Position numbers and translations under genes: made by a program. Below are positions 9,513-19,169 of a stretch of DNA of 64,000 nucleotides, piece after piece. The DNA is taken from the NCBI GenBank assembly GCA_016713535.1, contig JADJOY010000003.1, positions 434,001-498,000 on the forward strand, given 5' to 3'. The notes below the pieces were generated by a model. The model saw nothing but the letters and a program-made list of their open reading frames with translations. It was not told the origin of the DNA and ran no database searches. Each line of letters begins with the position of its first letter. The stretch's first letter is position 1. Source of the stretch: Deltaproteobacteria bacterium. Its GTDB lineage: Bacteria; JADJOY01.

Positions 9513-11740
9513 ATGGTCGGTCGTGGTCGCGCGCCGAACGCTGTCTCGCCCGTGGTGGCTGTGGGGGTCGGCGCCGCGCTCAGCCTGGGGCTCGGGTTCG
9601 AGTACCTGTTCCTGACCTGCTTCGGCTGCCCTCCGCGCTTGGTAGGTCTGCTGGCGCTGGTCCTGTGGCCGCTCGGCGGCGCGCTGCGCGCGCTCCGCGC
9701 GCGGACGGGTGAGGCGGGCCTCGGCGAGGCGCTGGTCGCCCTCACGTTCGCGCTCGCGCTGGCGCTGGTCATCCCGCTCGCTCATCCAGGCCTTCCGCCC
9801 GGTGACGCGACCGGTGGCCTGTGGTGGCCGGTGTGGGTGACCGCTCTGCCGCTCCTCGCGCCGCTGCCGTTCCTCGTCGCCCACGGTTACGCCGAGCTCG
9901 CGCTCTACCAGCGCGCCGCCGCCGAGGGCACGGCGCATCGCGTCTACGCCTGGGCGCTCGGCGGTGCCGCGCTGGGCGCGGGACTGGGCTTCGCGCTGCA
10001 CCGCGCCGGAGGGCTCACCGTGGTGCTGGGTGCCGCGGTCGGTGCCGCAGGGCTCGCGAGCGTGTGGCACGAGCGCGCGCGGGTGACGCCGCGAGTGCTG
10101 CGGGTGGTCGCGCCGATCGGCCTGGCGAGCTTGGTCGCGCTCACCGGGATGGTCGATCGCCCGTGGCTCGCCCGCGCCTTGGCGATCCACTGGCAGAGCG
10201 AGGGACTCGAGCGCGACGGCTACCGGCAGGTACACCAAACCTGGGGCCGGTACGGCCTCTTCAGCGCCCGCGAGAAGGAGGGCGAGCCTGGCGGCGTCGG
10301 GCTCCTCAACGACATCATCCACTGGACCTACGGAGACCCCGCCTTCGAGACCGAGGCCACGATCGACTCGCTGCCATTCGCGGTCGCCGACCCGCGCCGC
10401 CCGGCGGTGGTGGTCGGGGCGGGTGGGGGGCGCCAGGTGGCGATGGGGATCGCGCGCGGCGTGAGCGAGATCCGCGCCATCGAGCTCGAGCCCGCGGTGA
10501 TCGAGTACTTCACCCGCGTGGCCCCCGAGAAGAACCGCTCGGTGTACCTCCACCCGGCGGTGCGGCCGATCGCCGCCGAGGGCCGCGCGGCGGTCGAGGC
10601 GATGGACGGGGGGCTCGGTCTGATCTACGTCGCGGACGCGGGCGCGGCGCGCTTCAATCAGCTCGATCTGTTGATCGACGGCTCGTTCCTGCTGACCCGC
10701 CAGGCGCTCGCGACCTACGTCGCGCGGCTCGCGCCGGGCGGGGTGGTGGCGAGTTTCACCCACGAGATGGTCGACCCGGGGCGGCTCATGTTGCGGCACG
10801 TCGAGGCGACCTTCCGCGCCGCGGGGCTCGAGGCGTGGAGCGTGTCCGACCACGACGGCTACGTGGTGCTCGGCGCGCGCCCCGTCGACGCACCGCAGGT
10901 GCGCGCGACCTTCGACGCGGCGTTGCGCGGCGTGCGCCCGGACCTCGTCGGCGTGAAACCGCCCGAGCGAGCGGGCGAGGTGCTCGTCGGCAGCGACGAC
11001 CGCCCCCTCTCGCAGCTCTTCTACGCGATGCCGGTCGAGACGCTGCGGCGCCGCGTCTCGGGGGCGCTTGGTGTGGTCGGCGCGCTGGCGGCGCTGTTCG
11101 TGGCGGGTGCCTACGCGGCGCAGCGGCGCTCGCCCCGCTCGGCAGCCGAGGGCTCGTCGCACGGACGACGACCGCCGTGGGGCCGACCGCCGTCGTCGGG
11201 GTGCTCGTCGGCCTCAACTTCGCGCCCTCGAGGTCTACGTGGTGGGACTCGCGAACAGCCGCAGCCACGAGATCTTCCGGAGCACGCTCCGCGGGAGTGA
11301 CGTTCCTCGGGGTGGCGGCAGTGGGCGGGATGGTGCTCGGCGAGGTACCGCGGCGAGTTGGAACGGCGGTGGGTGTCGCAGGTGTCGTCTGGCTACTCGT
11401 CCTCGGATCGGATCCGATGCCCGCGGTCGCGGCGCCCGGCCTGCTCGCGGTGCTGCTCGCGACCGGGACGCTCTTTCCCTCGGTGACGCGGGCCGGCTCC
11501 CGGTACCTGGTGGTGCTGTTCGTCGCGGATGCGCTGGGCGCCGTGGTCGCGACGGTGCTCGGGTTGGGAGTTCCGCCGCTCGCCGGGGTGCACGCGCTCG
11601 GCCGGCTCGCCCTCGGCGGGTTCGCGCTCACGCTGGTGGCGCGCGAGCTCTTGCTCGCGCGCTGGCCCGCGCCGCCGATGCGCGTGGAAGGCGTGGTCGC
11701 CGACCGGCGCGGCGGGCCGACCGTCGCCTCGGCGCCGTGA
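9513..11740 (+). CDS. Polytopic membrane protein with spermidine-synthase-like Rossmann domain (three frameshifts)
   Basis: About 743 residues after repair. N-terminal hydrophobic helices (residues about 10-220) lead into a soluble class-I methyltransferase-like fold: PAVVVGAGGGRQVAMGIARG and a following IELEP acidic residue are the SAM or decarboxylated-SAM binding elements of spermidine-synthase-like proteins. More hydrophobic helices follow at the C terminus (GVTFLGVAAVGGMVLGEV to the end). Three breaks are needed: near 11150, near 11221 (restoring NFxALEVYVVGLANSRSHE) and near 11292 (restoring RGxGVTFLGVAAVGG). Bacterial membrane-embedded spermidine-synthase-like proteins are common but of mostly unknown role. 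Start ATG 9513 is chosen because the hydrophobic segment follows at once. Confidence 0.65.
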
Positions 11741-11747
11741 GTCGCGA

Positions 11748-13061
11748 TCAGCCCCGAGATCCGGTGAGCTTCTCGATCGCCTGCCGGACGCGCGGGTCGG
11801 TGTCCGGTGCGTCGCGCACCCGCCGGATGGCGGCGAACGCGTCGGGATGATTGGCGTTGAGAAGCGCCATCCCCGCGACGATCTCGAGCTCGGGCCGGTG
11901 GTGGCCGAAGACGCTGGTGATCTCGGTGACGCCGCGCGCCGTGCCGGTGCGGGCGAGCGCCTCGATCGCCCGGGCCGCGGGTCGATCGCGGGCCTCGCGG
12001 GCGATCCGACCCAGGCCGGCGTACACGAGGTTCGGCGCGCGACTCGTCGCGACCGAGCTCGGCGAGCGCGCCGACCGCCGCGACCGCCGCGTCGTCGCTG
12101 GTGTCGGCGATTGCCGCGTCGGCGAGGAAGCCCACCGATTCGGCGCCGCCGAGGCGGGCCGCCAGCTCCATCACCGCGGCGCGCGTCTCGGGATCGGTGG
12201 ACGTCCGCCATTCCGCGAGCGCCTCGAGCGCGGAGGTGCGGACGTCCCCATCGTCGCCGACGAGCCGCGTGTAGAACCCGAGGACCGAGCTGCGCAGCGC
12301 TGCGTTGCTTGGCCGGCGGTGAGGAGGGTGGCGGCCGCGCGGGTGGCGCGGCCCTCGGTGAAGGCCCGCACCACGGCGGCCTGGAGCGCCGGATCGCCGC
12401 CCGCGTCGCCGAGCCAGCGTCCGAGCGGCCCGAGCTTGGCGTCGTCGAGCCAGGGGCGCAGGGGCGATGGACGAGCGGCGAGTCCGATCGCGGCCTCACG
12501 GCGCAGCAGCTCCGGACCGCTCGCGAGGTGCGCCGCGAGCTGATCGAGCCGCCGCGCGTCCGTGGGGTCGTCCTTCACGGCGCGCGCGAAGTCGCGCAGC
12601 GCACGGGCGACGGCTGGCGCGATCACCGGGTCGAGCGCGAGCGCGTGGGTGGAGTCGGCGAGGTGGCGCGCTCGCGCGTCGCTCCGGAACGCGCGCCACA
12701 GGCTCTGCGTCGGGACCTCGCCGAGGAAGAGCAGGTAGCCACGGCCCTCGGCGAGCGCTGGCGGATCGCTCGGGAAGGCGCGCTCGGAGACGACGCGCAG
12801 CGCGTCGGGGACGGTGCCGGCTATCGTGTCCGTGACCTGGGCGCGGAACGTGTCGATGCGGCCGGCGCCCGGCTCACGCCGCTCGATCGTCGCGATCACC
12901 GCGAGCGGCGACGAGACCGTGAGATCGAAGGCGCTCGCCTGGCGGGTCGCCGCGCCGGCCCGAGCGGAGGTGCACGCGAAGGCGAGGGTGAGCGCGCCCG
13001 CGACGGCGGCCAGCGCCGGCATCCACTGGCGCGGGCGACGAGCGCCGCGGCCTCGGACCAA
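11748..13061 (-). CDS. Secreted HEAT-repeat protein (two frameshifts)
   Basis: About 437 residues, beginning TTG 13061 only one base after the stop of the upstream CehA-like gene; ATG 13022, just before the hydrophobic signal segment (MPALAAVAGALTLAFA), is an alternative start. The first part has a compact beta-rich stretch (VIATIERREPGAGRIDTFRAQVTDTI), and the rest is alanine/leucine-rich helical repeats of HEAT type, e.g. VRTSALEALAEWRTSTDPET and EIVAGMALLNANHPDAFAAI. Indels near 12310 and 12042 break it; correcting both joins NAALRSSVLGFYTRLVGDD to VYAGLGRIAREARDR. The tight coupling suggests it works with the CehA-like lipoprotein, perhaps as a periplasmic binding scaffold. No catalytic motif is visible. 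Confidence 0.65.
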
Positions 13062-13062
13062 G

Positions 13063-16000
13063 TCAGCGCGCCGCGGCGAGCGGTGCCTCGTACTGGTGGT
13101 TGCCGTTCGCGTCGACGAACAGCTGGTTGGTGAACGCGAAGGCGCGCACGCCCGCCTCGCCCGGGTCGTTCACGAACAGGTCCGCGAGGCTCTGGCTGGC
13201 ATCGACGTCGTTCGGGATCATCGGGAAGAGGGTGCGCGAGCTGCCGCTCGTTCCCTTCACCACCACGACCACCCACTTGTCGGTGGCGCCGATGGCGAGC
13301 GGCACGGAGACGCTCGCTTCGTTGCGGCTCGAGCCGTTCACCGCCACCGGGCTGATCGCGAAGTCGGTGCCCGCGTGGAGGGTGACGGTGGGCGTGACCC
13401 GGTACTCGGGCGGCGTCGCGGCATTGCCGTCGGCGTCGACGCCGTTCGGCGTGGTGCTCACGAAGACCTCGATGCTGTCGAAGTCGACCCAGGGCGCTGC
13501 CTGCACGTTCACCTGCAGGGTGGCCTGGCCGTCGGTGGCGCTCGCGATCCGCGGCGCGCCGAGTGCCAGGCTCGCGGTCTCGCCGGTCGACGCCGCGGTG
13601 ATGCTCGTGGTCACGAAGGGCCCGTTCGAGCAAACGGCCTTCCCGCCGAGGATGCTCTGGGCGATCTCGTCGGGATCCACCGACGCGGGCGCGTCGGTGG
13701 ACGACGCCACCCAGGTGCGCGGCGCGCCGACCTGCACCGTCTTCGCCACGTGCGAGTCGGAGTCGGAGGTGGCGGTCTTCACCAGCCCCTGGTTCATGAG
13801 GTTGAACCAGTCGCCGAGGTTCTGCTCGGTGAGCTGGCTGAGCTCGTCGTTGTTGCTGCCGATCCACAGCTCCATCGCGTCGAAGCCGGGATCGAAGAGA
13901 TTGGCGCTCGACGGATCGAGGCGGAAGTCCGCGGGACTGAAGTTCGACTGCGGCGGCACCAGGCCGGTGTCGATGCCGAGGGCCTCGAACGTGCCCATCT
14001 GCAGCGCGTTCAAGTGGTTGATCTGCACCACCCGCGGATGGCCCGCGGGCGGCAGCGCGCGCAGGCCGGCGTAGATCTCGGCGGGCGCCTTGCTGAAGCG
14101 GCCGAGGGACGGGAAGTCGGTGCCGGGGACCTCGCCGCCGCTCCAGTCGAACGCCCCCATGTTGCGGGTGGTGGGATCCTGTACCAGCGGCCACGGGTTG
14201 ATGTGGCCGTAGTCGCTGGGCGTGATCTCGGCACCCTTGGCGTAGCCGATGGTGCTCGAGGCGCCCGCGGCGGCGATCGCCGGCGAGAGGTCCGAGATGA
14301 AGTCGTGGTCGGTGCTGACGAAGAAGTCGAGACCCTCGGCGATGTTCGTGAGCACCCGCGTGGGGTCGCTCGCGGGCGCGTCGTAGCTCGCCTGCTGGTG
14401 CTGGTGGAAGTCGCTCGACACGAAGCCCGCGGTGTCGAGGACCTTGCGGACCGTCGCGTTCACGGCGACGGTCGCCCCCGCCCCGACCGTGACGGTCTGG
14501 CGGTCGACGTCATATTCGGGGCCACGCGACACCACCACCTGGTACTGGCCCGGCTCGACGGGGAAGCTGGCGACGTGGCCGTCCAGGCCCGCGAACTTCA
14601 CCGCGGTCACACCCCGCGGGAGGAAGTCGCCGTCGTTACGGAAGACGCCTCCGGTAGCGGTGATGAAGCCGAGCAGATTGAGTGACACGGTGGAGCTCGG
14701 GCTCGGGTCGATGCCGACCAGGCTCACCTTGGCCGGGGATGGCGCCGCGCCCTCGTCGACGACGTCGACGGTCACGAAGCCCGCCGCGTCCAGCGCGAGG
14801 TCCATGTTGGCCACTCCCGCGCCGTCCACCGGAACGTTCAGGCCCACGGCGCTCGGCGCCGGGTAGCCCTCGGCGTTGACCACCAGGTTGTAGACCCCGA
14901 CCGGGACCGTGCCGATGTAGTGGCCATCGGCGTCGGTCTCGAGGGCGGCGATGACCTTCAGGGACTGGAAGAGGTCGCCGCCGAGAGACACCACGCTGAC
15001 CCGCGCGCCGGCCACCGGCTGACCGCCCGAGCGCACGAAGCCTTCGACGGTGCCGAAACTCACGCCGAGGGTGCGGTCGCGGACCGTCGAGATCGGCGTG
15101 GTGTCGCCGTTGCCGATCACGAACTTGCGCGAGTAGCTGTTGGTGCCCCCGGCCGGCACCACGAAGTGGGGCGTGGCGCCGAACAGCAGGTCGAGGATGC
15201 TCGCGTCGTTGAGGATGATGTTGAGGCCGCCGTTCGAGACCGCGTCGTTGCCGCCCTGCGCGTCGGGGACGTAGCCGTACGAGACCCCCGCCATCGTGGG
15301 TCCGTTGGCCACCCACGCCAGGTAGTCGGCGTCGAGGCGGAACATCGTGCCGGCGCCCGAGGTGCCGCCGTAGCCGAGGCCGGGGAAGAAGATCTCACCC
15401 TCGCCGCCGCCGTTGACCCAGTCACCGATCGGGATGGCGAGGTCGCTCGGCCCGAGGTTCTTTATCGCGGTGGTGATGCGCACGAAGTTCTCGCCCGGCG
15501 CGAGCGAGTACTCGGTGGAGATCTCGATCGGCAGGTCGTGGTCGTCGAACTGCGCGGGCAGCGCGAACGCACCGCCGCCCAGGAACACGATCAGGCTGGA
15601 CAGGTTCTGGGTGTCGAAGATGTCGTCGACGCCCTCGAAGCGGATCACCGCGGGACCGCCGTCGGTGCCGTCGTTGACGATCGTGGCGCTGGTGTAGTGG
15701 GGCGTGGACTCGACGTTGATGAGCGGGGTCACGACCTCGAAGCTGTCGCGGTCGGGGTCGCCGGGGCCGCGCTGCAGGTCGCCGTCGATGATGTTGCCGC
15801 CGTAGACGTGGGCGCCGTAGGCGGAGCGGATCGACTTGCCGCTGTCGTCCACGGGCGTGATGTCGTCGATGACGACGCGGATCAGGTCGTTGTAGAGGGC
15901 GTAGTCGCCGACCCGGCCGCGTGCCTGCGGCCCGCCCACGAGCAGCCCGGCGCTCGACGGCGTCACCACCGTGGCCACGGCCTGCGCCTGCGACACCGAG

Positions 16001-16338
16001 AACTCGGCCACGTCCTTGGCGGTGCCGCTGCCCGAGGCGATCGAGACCACCAGCCGGTTGCGTCCGGTGCCGGCACCCAGGCTGCCGATCGGCAGCGACG
16101 CACTCGCGCCGCTCGCGGTGACGGTGAAGGACGACGTCACGTCGGTGCCGTCGAGCACTGCCTGGAAGCTCGCCGGCGTGGTGCCAGGCTGGAACGCCAC
16201 CTCGATCGGCACGCTGGGCGTCACCACCACCTCTTCCTCGAAGGGCGACACCACCGCGATGGGCGGGGTGGTGTTGCAGCCGGTAGCGAACCCGGCGAAG
16301 AGCGACAGTGCGATGGCGAAGCGTGCCGTGTGGCGCAT
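13063..16338 (-). CDS. CehA/McbA-like PHP-type metallohydrolase lipoprotein with carboxypeptidase-regulatory domain
   Basis: An intact 1091-residue lipoprotein: the signal peptide ends in the lipobox FATGC with Cys21. A carboxypeptidase-regulatory-like beta sandwich spans about 425-500 (GTVEGFVRSGGQPVAGARVS then LETDADGHYIGTVPVGVYNL). The C-terminal catalytic region has PHP-type metal-binding motifs in order: SSDFHQHQQ (about 640), STDHDF (about 676), INHLNA (about 774) and SDSDSH (about 861). This order matches the CehA/McbA family, which includes carbaryl hydrolase; natural substrates of most members are unknown. AAAGGGA lies before the start ATG. It heads a two-gene unit with the HEAT protein and is divergent from the hydroxylase at 16552. 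Confidence 0.75.
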   Translation of the reverse strand: MRHTARFAIALSLFAGFATGCNTTPPIAVVSPFEEEVVVTPSVPIEVAFQPGTTPASFQAVLDGTDVTSSFTVTASGASASLPIGSLGAGTGRNRLVVSIASGSGTAKDVAEFSVSQAQAVATVVTPSSAGLLVGGPQARGRVGDYALYNDLIRVVIDDITPVDDSGKSIRSAYGAHVYGGNIIDGDLQRGPGDPDRDSFEVVTPLINVESTPHYTSATIVNDGTDGGPAVIRFEGVDDIFDTQNLSSLIVFLGGGAFALPAQFDDHDLPIEISTEYSLAPGENFVRITTAIKNLGPSDLAIPIGDWVNGGGEGEIFFPGLGYGGTSGAGTMFRLDADYLAWVANGPTMAGVSYGYVPDAQGGNDAVSNGGLNIILNDASILDLLFGATPHFVVPAGGTNSYSRKFVIGNGDTTPISTVRDRTLGVSFGTVEGFVRSGGQPVAGARVSVVSLGGDLFQSLKVIAALETDADGHYIGTVPVGVYNLVVNAEGYPAPSAVGLNVPVDGAGVANMDLALDAAGFVTVDVVDEGAAPSPAKVSLVGIDPSPSSTVSLNLLGFITATGGVFRNDGDFLPRGVTAVKFAGLDGHVASFPVEPGQYQVVVSRGPEYDVDRQTVTVGAGATVAVNATVRKVLDTAGFVSSDFHQHQQASYDAPASDPTRVLTNIAEGLDFFVSTDHDFISDLSPAIAAAGASSTIGYAKGAEITPSDYGHINPWPLVQDPTTRNMGAFDWSGGEVPGTDFPSLGRFSKAPAEIYAGLRALPPAGHPRVVQINHLNALQMGTFEALGIDTGLVPPQSNFSPADFRLDPSSANLFDPGFDAMELWIGSNNDELSQLTEQNLGDWFNLMNQGLVKTATSDSDSHVAKTVQVGAPRTWVASSTDAPASVDPDEIAQSILGGKAVCSNGPFVTTSITAASTGETASLALGAPRIASATDGQATLQVNVQAAPWVDFDSIEVFVSTTPNGVDADGNAATPPEYRVTPTVTLHAGTDFAISPVAVNGSSRNEASVSVPLAIGATDKWVVVVVKGTSGSSRTLFPMIPNDVDASQSLADLFVNDPGEAGVRAFAFTNQLFVDANGNHQYEAPLAAAR

Positions 16339-16551
16339 GGCGCGTCCCTTTCACCGGCCCGGGTGGGCCGGCCTACAGCTCGAATTGTGGAGCAGTCGTC
16401 ACGCCCCGGTGACGAGCCGAAAAACGCTACCACCGCTCGGCGAGGGCGAGCAATCGCTCACCGCCCGCGGGCACGGCCCGCTCGCCACGGGTGCCTCCCC
16501 TCAACGAACGGTGGATTGAGCTCACGAGGGGGCGACGGTAGCGTGAGCGGC

Positions 16552-17025
16552 ATGATCGACCGGCTCGTCCTGAGCGTCGTTGCGTTCGGCCTCGGCTGGG
16601 CCTACTGGACGCTCGTCGAGTACTGGATCCATCGATGGCTGTTGCACGCGCTGCCGCGCGGGTTCTGGAACCGGCCGCACCTGCGCCACCACCGGCGGCT
16701 CGCGTCGCGGCTCGGGACGCCAGCGCCAGCGTGGGTGCTCGGACTCAATTTCGCCTTGCACTACTTCGCGATGCGCGCGCTCTGGGGGGACGACTTCGCG
16801 ATCCCGCACTTCGCCGGATTCGTGACGGGTGGGATGGCGCACGAGTGGATCCACTACGCGATCCACTGGCACCCGCGCTGGGTCCCGGCGCGCAACGTCG
16901 CGTTCCACCTCTCGCACCACCACGGCTACTCGCGCGCCCGCTTCGGCGTGACCACCGAGCTCTGGGATCGTGTGTTCGACACGGTCGGCCGCCCGCCCGG
17001 CGAGCAGCGCGAGACGGCGGGCTGA
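16552..17025 (+). CDS. Fatty-acid hydroxylase / sterol desaturase superfamily protein
   Basis: 157 residues, short for the family (usually 200-300) but with all histidine clusters of the di-iron site: HRWLLH, HLRHH, HEWIHYAIHWH and HLSHHH. Hydrophobic helices separate them (LVLSVVAFGLGWAYW, WVLGLNFALHYFAM, FAGFVTGGMAHEW), so it is an integral membrane enzyme. The family hydroxylates or desaturates lipids such as fatty acids, carotenoids and sterols. The compact size resembles bacterial beta-carotene-hydroxylase-like members, but no carotenoid genes lie nearby. It starts 213 bases upstream-divergent from the CehA-like gene, and the spacer should hold both promoters. Confidence 0.8.
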   Translation: MIDRLVLSVVAFGLGWAYWTLVEYWIHRWLLHALPRGFWNRPHLRHHRRLASRLGTPAPAWVLGLNFALHYFAMRALWGDDFAIPHFAGFVTGGMAHEWIHYAIHWHPRWVPARNVAFHLSHHHGYSRARFGVTTELWDRVFDTVGRPPGEQRETAG

Positions 17026-17044
17026 GCGGCGGACCTTGCTCCGT

Positions 17045-17761
17045 TCAGCGGCCTCCCAGCCAGCGCACGACGCCGCCGCCGGCGGGGAACGGCGCCGGGC
17101 GATCGTCGCCGGGGCGCAGCCACCCGTGGCGCGCCATGAGCCGTCGGCACTCGAGGAGCCAGATCTCGTTCATCGGCTCCGCCAGTAGCGCGCGCAACGT
17201 GGCCTCCACGGCCGTGCACGGCTCGCGGTCCGCGAGGACCTGGGCCGCCGACCAGCGCGAGACCCAGTCGGGAGCTCGCATCACCCGGTGCAGTGCGTCG
17301 CTCACGTCGCGCGACCAAACGCAGAGCCGGGCGAGCGCAAACGCGGCTGCCCGCCACACCTCTTCGCGCTCGATCGCGAGATTCCGGCGTAGCGCCTCGG
17401 TCGTCGCCGGCGACCCGCGGCCGAGGTGTCCGGCGGCGCCACCCGCCGCGCGTCGAACCCGATCGTGCGGCGATGCGAGGTACGGCAGCAGCCTTTCGTG
17501 GAGCCCGGCGGCGCGCTCATCGAGCCAGTCGCGATCTCCCTCCGCCAGCGCACCCAGCGCGTAGCAGGCGGCCTCCTGTGCGGATGGATCGGGATCGTCG
17601 AGCGTCTCGAGCACGGCGGGAAGCGCGGCCTCGCCGAGCTCGCTCACCGCATCGGACGCCTCGACGCTGATCCGGTCCTCGGCCGTGACCAGGCGGACGA
17701 GCTCAGCGACCGTGTAGCCGGGGTGATTGGCCTCGAACCACGCTGGAATCGAAGGGGTCAT
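17045..17761 (-). CDS. HEAT-repeat protein, cytoplasmic
   Basis: 238 residues without signal peptide. Repeated helical pairs typical of HEAT/PBS-lyase-type repeats are visible, for example LPAVLETLDDPDPSAQEAAC, LLPYLASPHDRVRRAAGGAA and EEVWRAAAFALARLC. No enzymatic residues are recognised; such proteins usually serve as binding scaffolds. It converges with the hydroxylase gene (19 bases between stops). It is not closely similar to the secreted HEAT protein at 11.7-13.1 kb by eye. Confidence 0.7.
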   Translation of the reverse strand: MTPSIPAWFEANHPGYTVAELVRLVTAEDRISVEASDAVSELGEAALPAVLETLDDPDPSAQEAACYALGALAEGDRDWLDERAAGLHERLLPYLASPHDRVRRAAGGAAGHLGRGSPATTEALRRNLAIEREEVWRAAAFALARLCVWSRDVSDALHRVMRAPDWVSRWSAAQVLADREPCTAVEATLRALLAEPMNEIWLLECRRLMARHGWLRPGDDRPAPFPAGGGVVRWLGGR

Positions 17762-17875
17762 CGATTGCCCGAATCGGTCGCGAGCCGCTAGCGTCGTGGC
17801 CTCGGATCCATACCATGACTCGCCGCACGATCATCCTCGGTTCGGCGGTCCTGGTGCTCAGGATCGGCGCGACCT

Positions 17876-18057
17876 TAGCCCGGATTATTCATGAAGCGTT
17901 CTACTGCGGCCGCCGATCGTCGGCATCTTCGGGCGTACTCGGATTTCCGGTCCTCGACGTACTGTTCGGTACGCCTGCGGCCGAAAATCCTGCGTTCACC
18001 CGAATCTGCTCGACGCTTGGCGGCCTCGCTACGAACTTTCATGAATGACCCGGGTTA
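17876..18057. mobile_element. 182-bp MITE-like element with 20-bp imperfect terminal inverted repeats
   Basis: The left end, TAGCCCGGATTATTCATGAA (17876-17895), matches the reverse complement of the right end (18038-18057) at 17 of 20 positions. The interior is less GC-rich than its surroundings and carries no supported gene. Length and inverted ends fit a non-autonomous insertion element (MITE) mobilised by a transposase in trans. No clear target-site duplication was found; GGCGC occurs at 17866-17870 and again at 18058-18062 but is not adjacent to the left end. No second copy was seen in the window. Confidence 0.6.
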
Positions 18058-18190
18058 GGCGCCGTGCACGACGTTCGCCTGACGCTCGACCGTCCGGCGC
18101 CTACGTACCAGCCCGAGTGAGCGCGCCGCTCTCGAAGCGAGCCGGTGGGTAGCCTGAGACGCCACGTCGAGGCGGGGTTACCATCTGCGC

Positions 18191-18448
18191 GTGAACCGCG
18201 CCCGATCGAGCGATACCAGTCCCGAAGCCGAGCGGGTCCAGCTCGATCTGCTTCGCCGTGCGGGCGAGGCTCGGCGCTTCGCGCTGCTGCGCTCGCTGAC
18301 CTCGACCGTCGTGGATGCCTCGCGTCGCGCGTTGCGAGAGTCCATGCCGCAGGCGTCCGAACGGGAGGTCCTGCTGCGCTGGGTCGAGCTCCAGTACGGC
18401 AAGACCCTCGCGGACGGCGTGCGGAGCCGGCTCGGGCGGCCGCGGTGA
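18191..18448 (+). CDS. Small helical protein, partner of the adjacent nucleotidyltransferase
   Basis: 85 residues, GTG start, largely helical and charged, e.g. LDLLRRAGEARRFALLRSLT and ASEREVLLRWVELQYGKTLA. The last codons overlap the start of the next gene as GTGA (18445-18448), implying translational coupling. The E-R-E-[VI]-[LF]-L-R-x-[VA] segment is reminiscent of short proteins commonly found before stand-alone nucleotidyltransferase genes in other bacteria; that memory is from general knowledge, not a search. No enzymatic motif. It could be an antitoxin-like or HEPN-like partner, but the RxxxxH motif of HEPN toxins is not evident. Confidence 0.6.
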   Translation: MNRARSSDTSPEAERVQLDLLRRAGEARRFALLRSLTSTVVDASRRALRESMPQASEREVLLRWVELQYGKTLADGVRSRLGRPR

Positions 18449-19038
18449 GCCCGTCGAGCGATCTCGAAGCGACGCTGGCGCCGGTCGTCGACGTGCTGGA
18501 CCGGCTGGGCGTGACGTACCGCATCGGTGGGTCGGTCGCGAGCGCGACGCTCGGCGTACCGCGATCCACGCTGGACATCGACCTGGTCTGCAACCTCGAG
18601 GCGGCGCAGGTGGGGTCGCTCGTGACCGCCCTGGACGCCGACTATTACGTCGATGCCGCGGCCGTCCGCGCCGCCATCGCCGAGCGCCGATCGTTCAACC
18701 TCATCCACCTCGCCACCATGATGAAGGTCGACGTCTTCCTCGTTCGGGACGGAGCGTACGATCGGACGTCGTTCGATCGCCACGTCGAGCGTGCCTTGTC
18801 GAGCGAGCCGGGAGCGCGTTCGTACTCGTTCCGGTCCCCGGAGGACGTCGTGTTGAGGAAGCTCGAGGGGTATCGGGCGGGCGGCGAGGTCTCGGATCGC
18901 CAGTGGGCCGACACGATCGGGGTGCTGAAGGTCCAGGGGAGCGCGCTGGATCGCGCGTACCTCGAGCGCTGGGCCGAGGCGCTCGGAGTCGGTGATCTGC
19001 TCGAGCGGGCGTTCGTCGAGGCGGGCGCGGCGGACTGA
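18445..19038 (+). CDS. Stand-alone nucleotidyltransferase (DUF6036/AbiEii-like fold)
   Basis: 197 residues with GTG start in a GTGA overlap. The N terminus has the minimal nucleotidyltransferase core: RIGGSVASATLGVPRSTLDIDLVC gives the glycine-serine element and D-x-D metal-binding pair (LDIDL), with a further acidic strand MMKVDVFLV about 50 residues later. A C-terminal basic/aromatic region, FRSPEDVVLRKLEGYRAGGE, is typical of this family. Related proteins act as toxins (AbiEii, MenT) or as uncharacterised NTases. The coupled small gene upstream suggests a two-gene module. Toxicity is inference. Confidence 0.65.
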   Translation: MSPSSDLEATLAPVVDVLDRLGVTYRIGGSVASATLGVPRSTLDIDLVCNLEAAQVGSLVTALDADYYVDAAAVRAAIAERRSFNLIHLATMMKVDVFLVRDGAYDRTSFDRHVERALSSEPGARSYSFRSPEDVVLRKLEGYRAGGEVSDRQWADTIGVLKVQGSALDRAYLERWAEALGVGDLLERAFVEAGAAD

Positions 19039-19169
19039 TCCGGCCGCCGGCGTCGGCAGGACGCGGGCGGGTGGTCCCGTGTAGGTTCTGTCGTTCGGCG
19101 GACGGCTCGCGGTTTCGACGCCGCAGCGGTGAGCGCGCGAACGACGACGGTTCCGAACCGGGGGGCGAG

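Noticed and set aside
17815-18048. Open frame of 77 codons across the MITE-like element
   Set aside because: Only the first 20 codons resemble a protein start; the rest is inside the inverted-repeat element. It may be a truncated gene, but there is too little to annotate.
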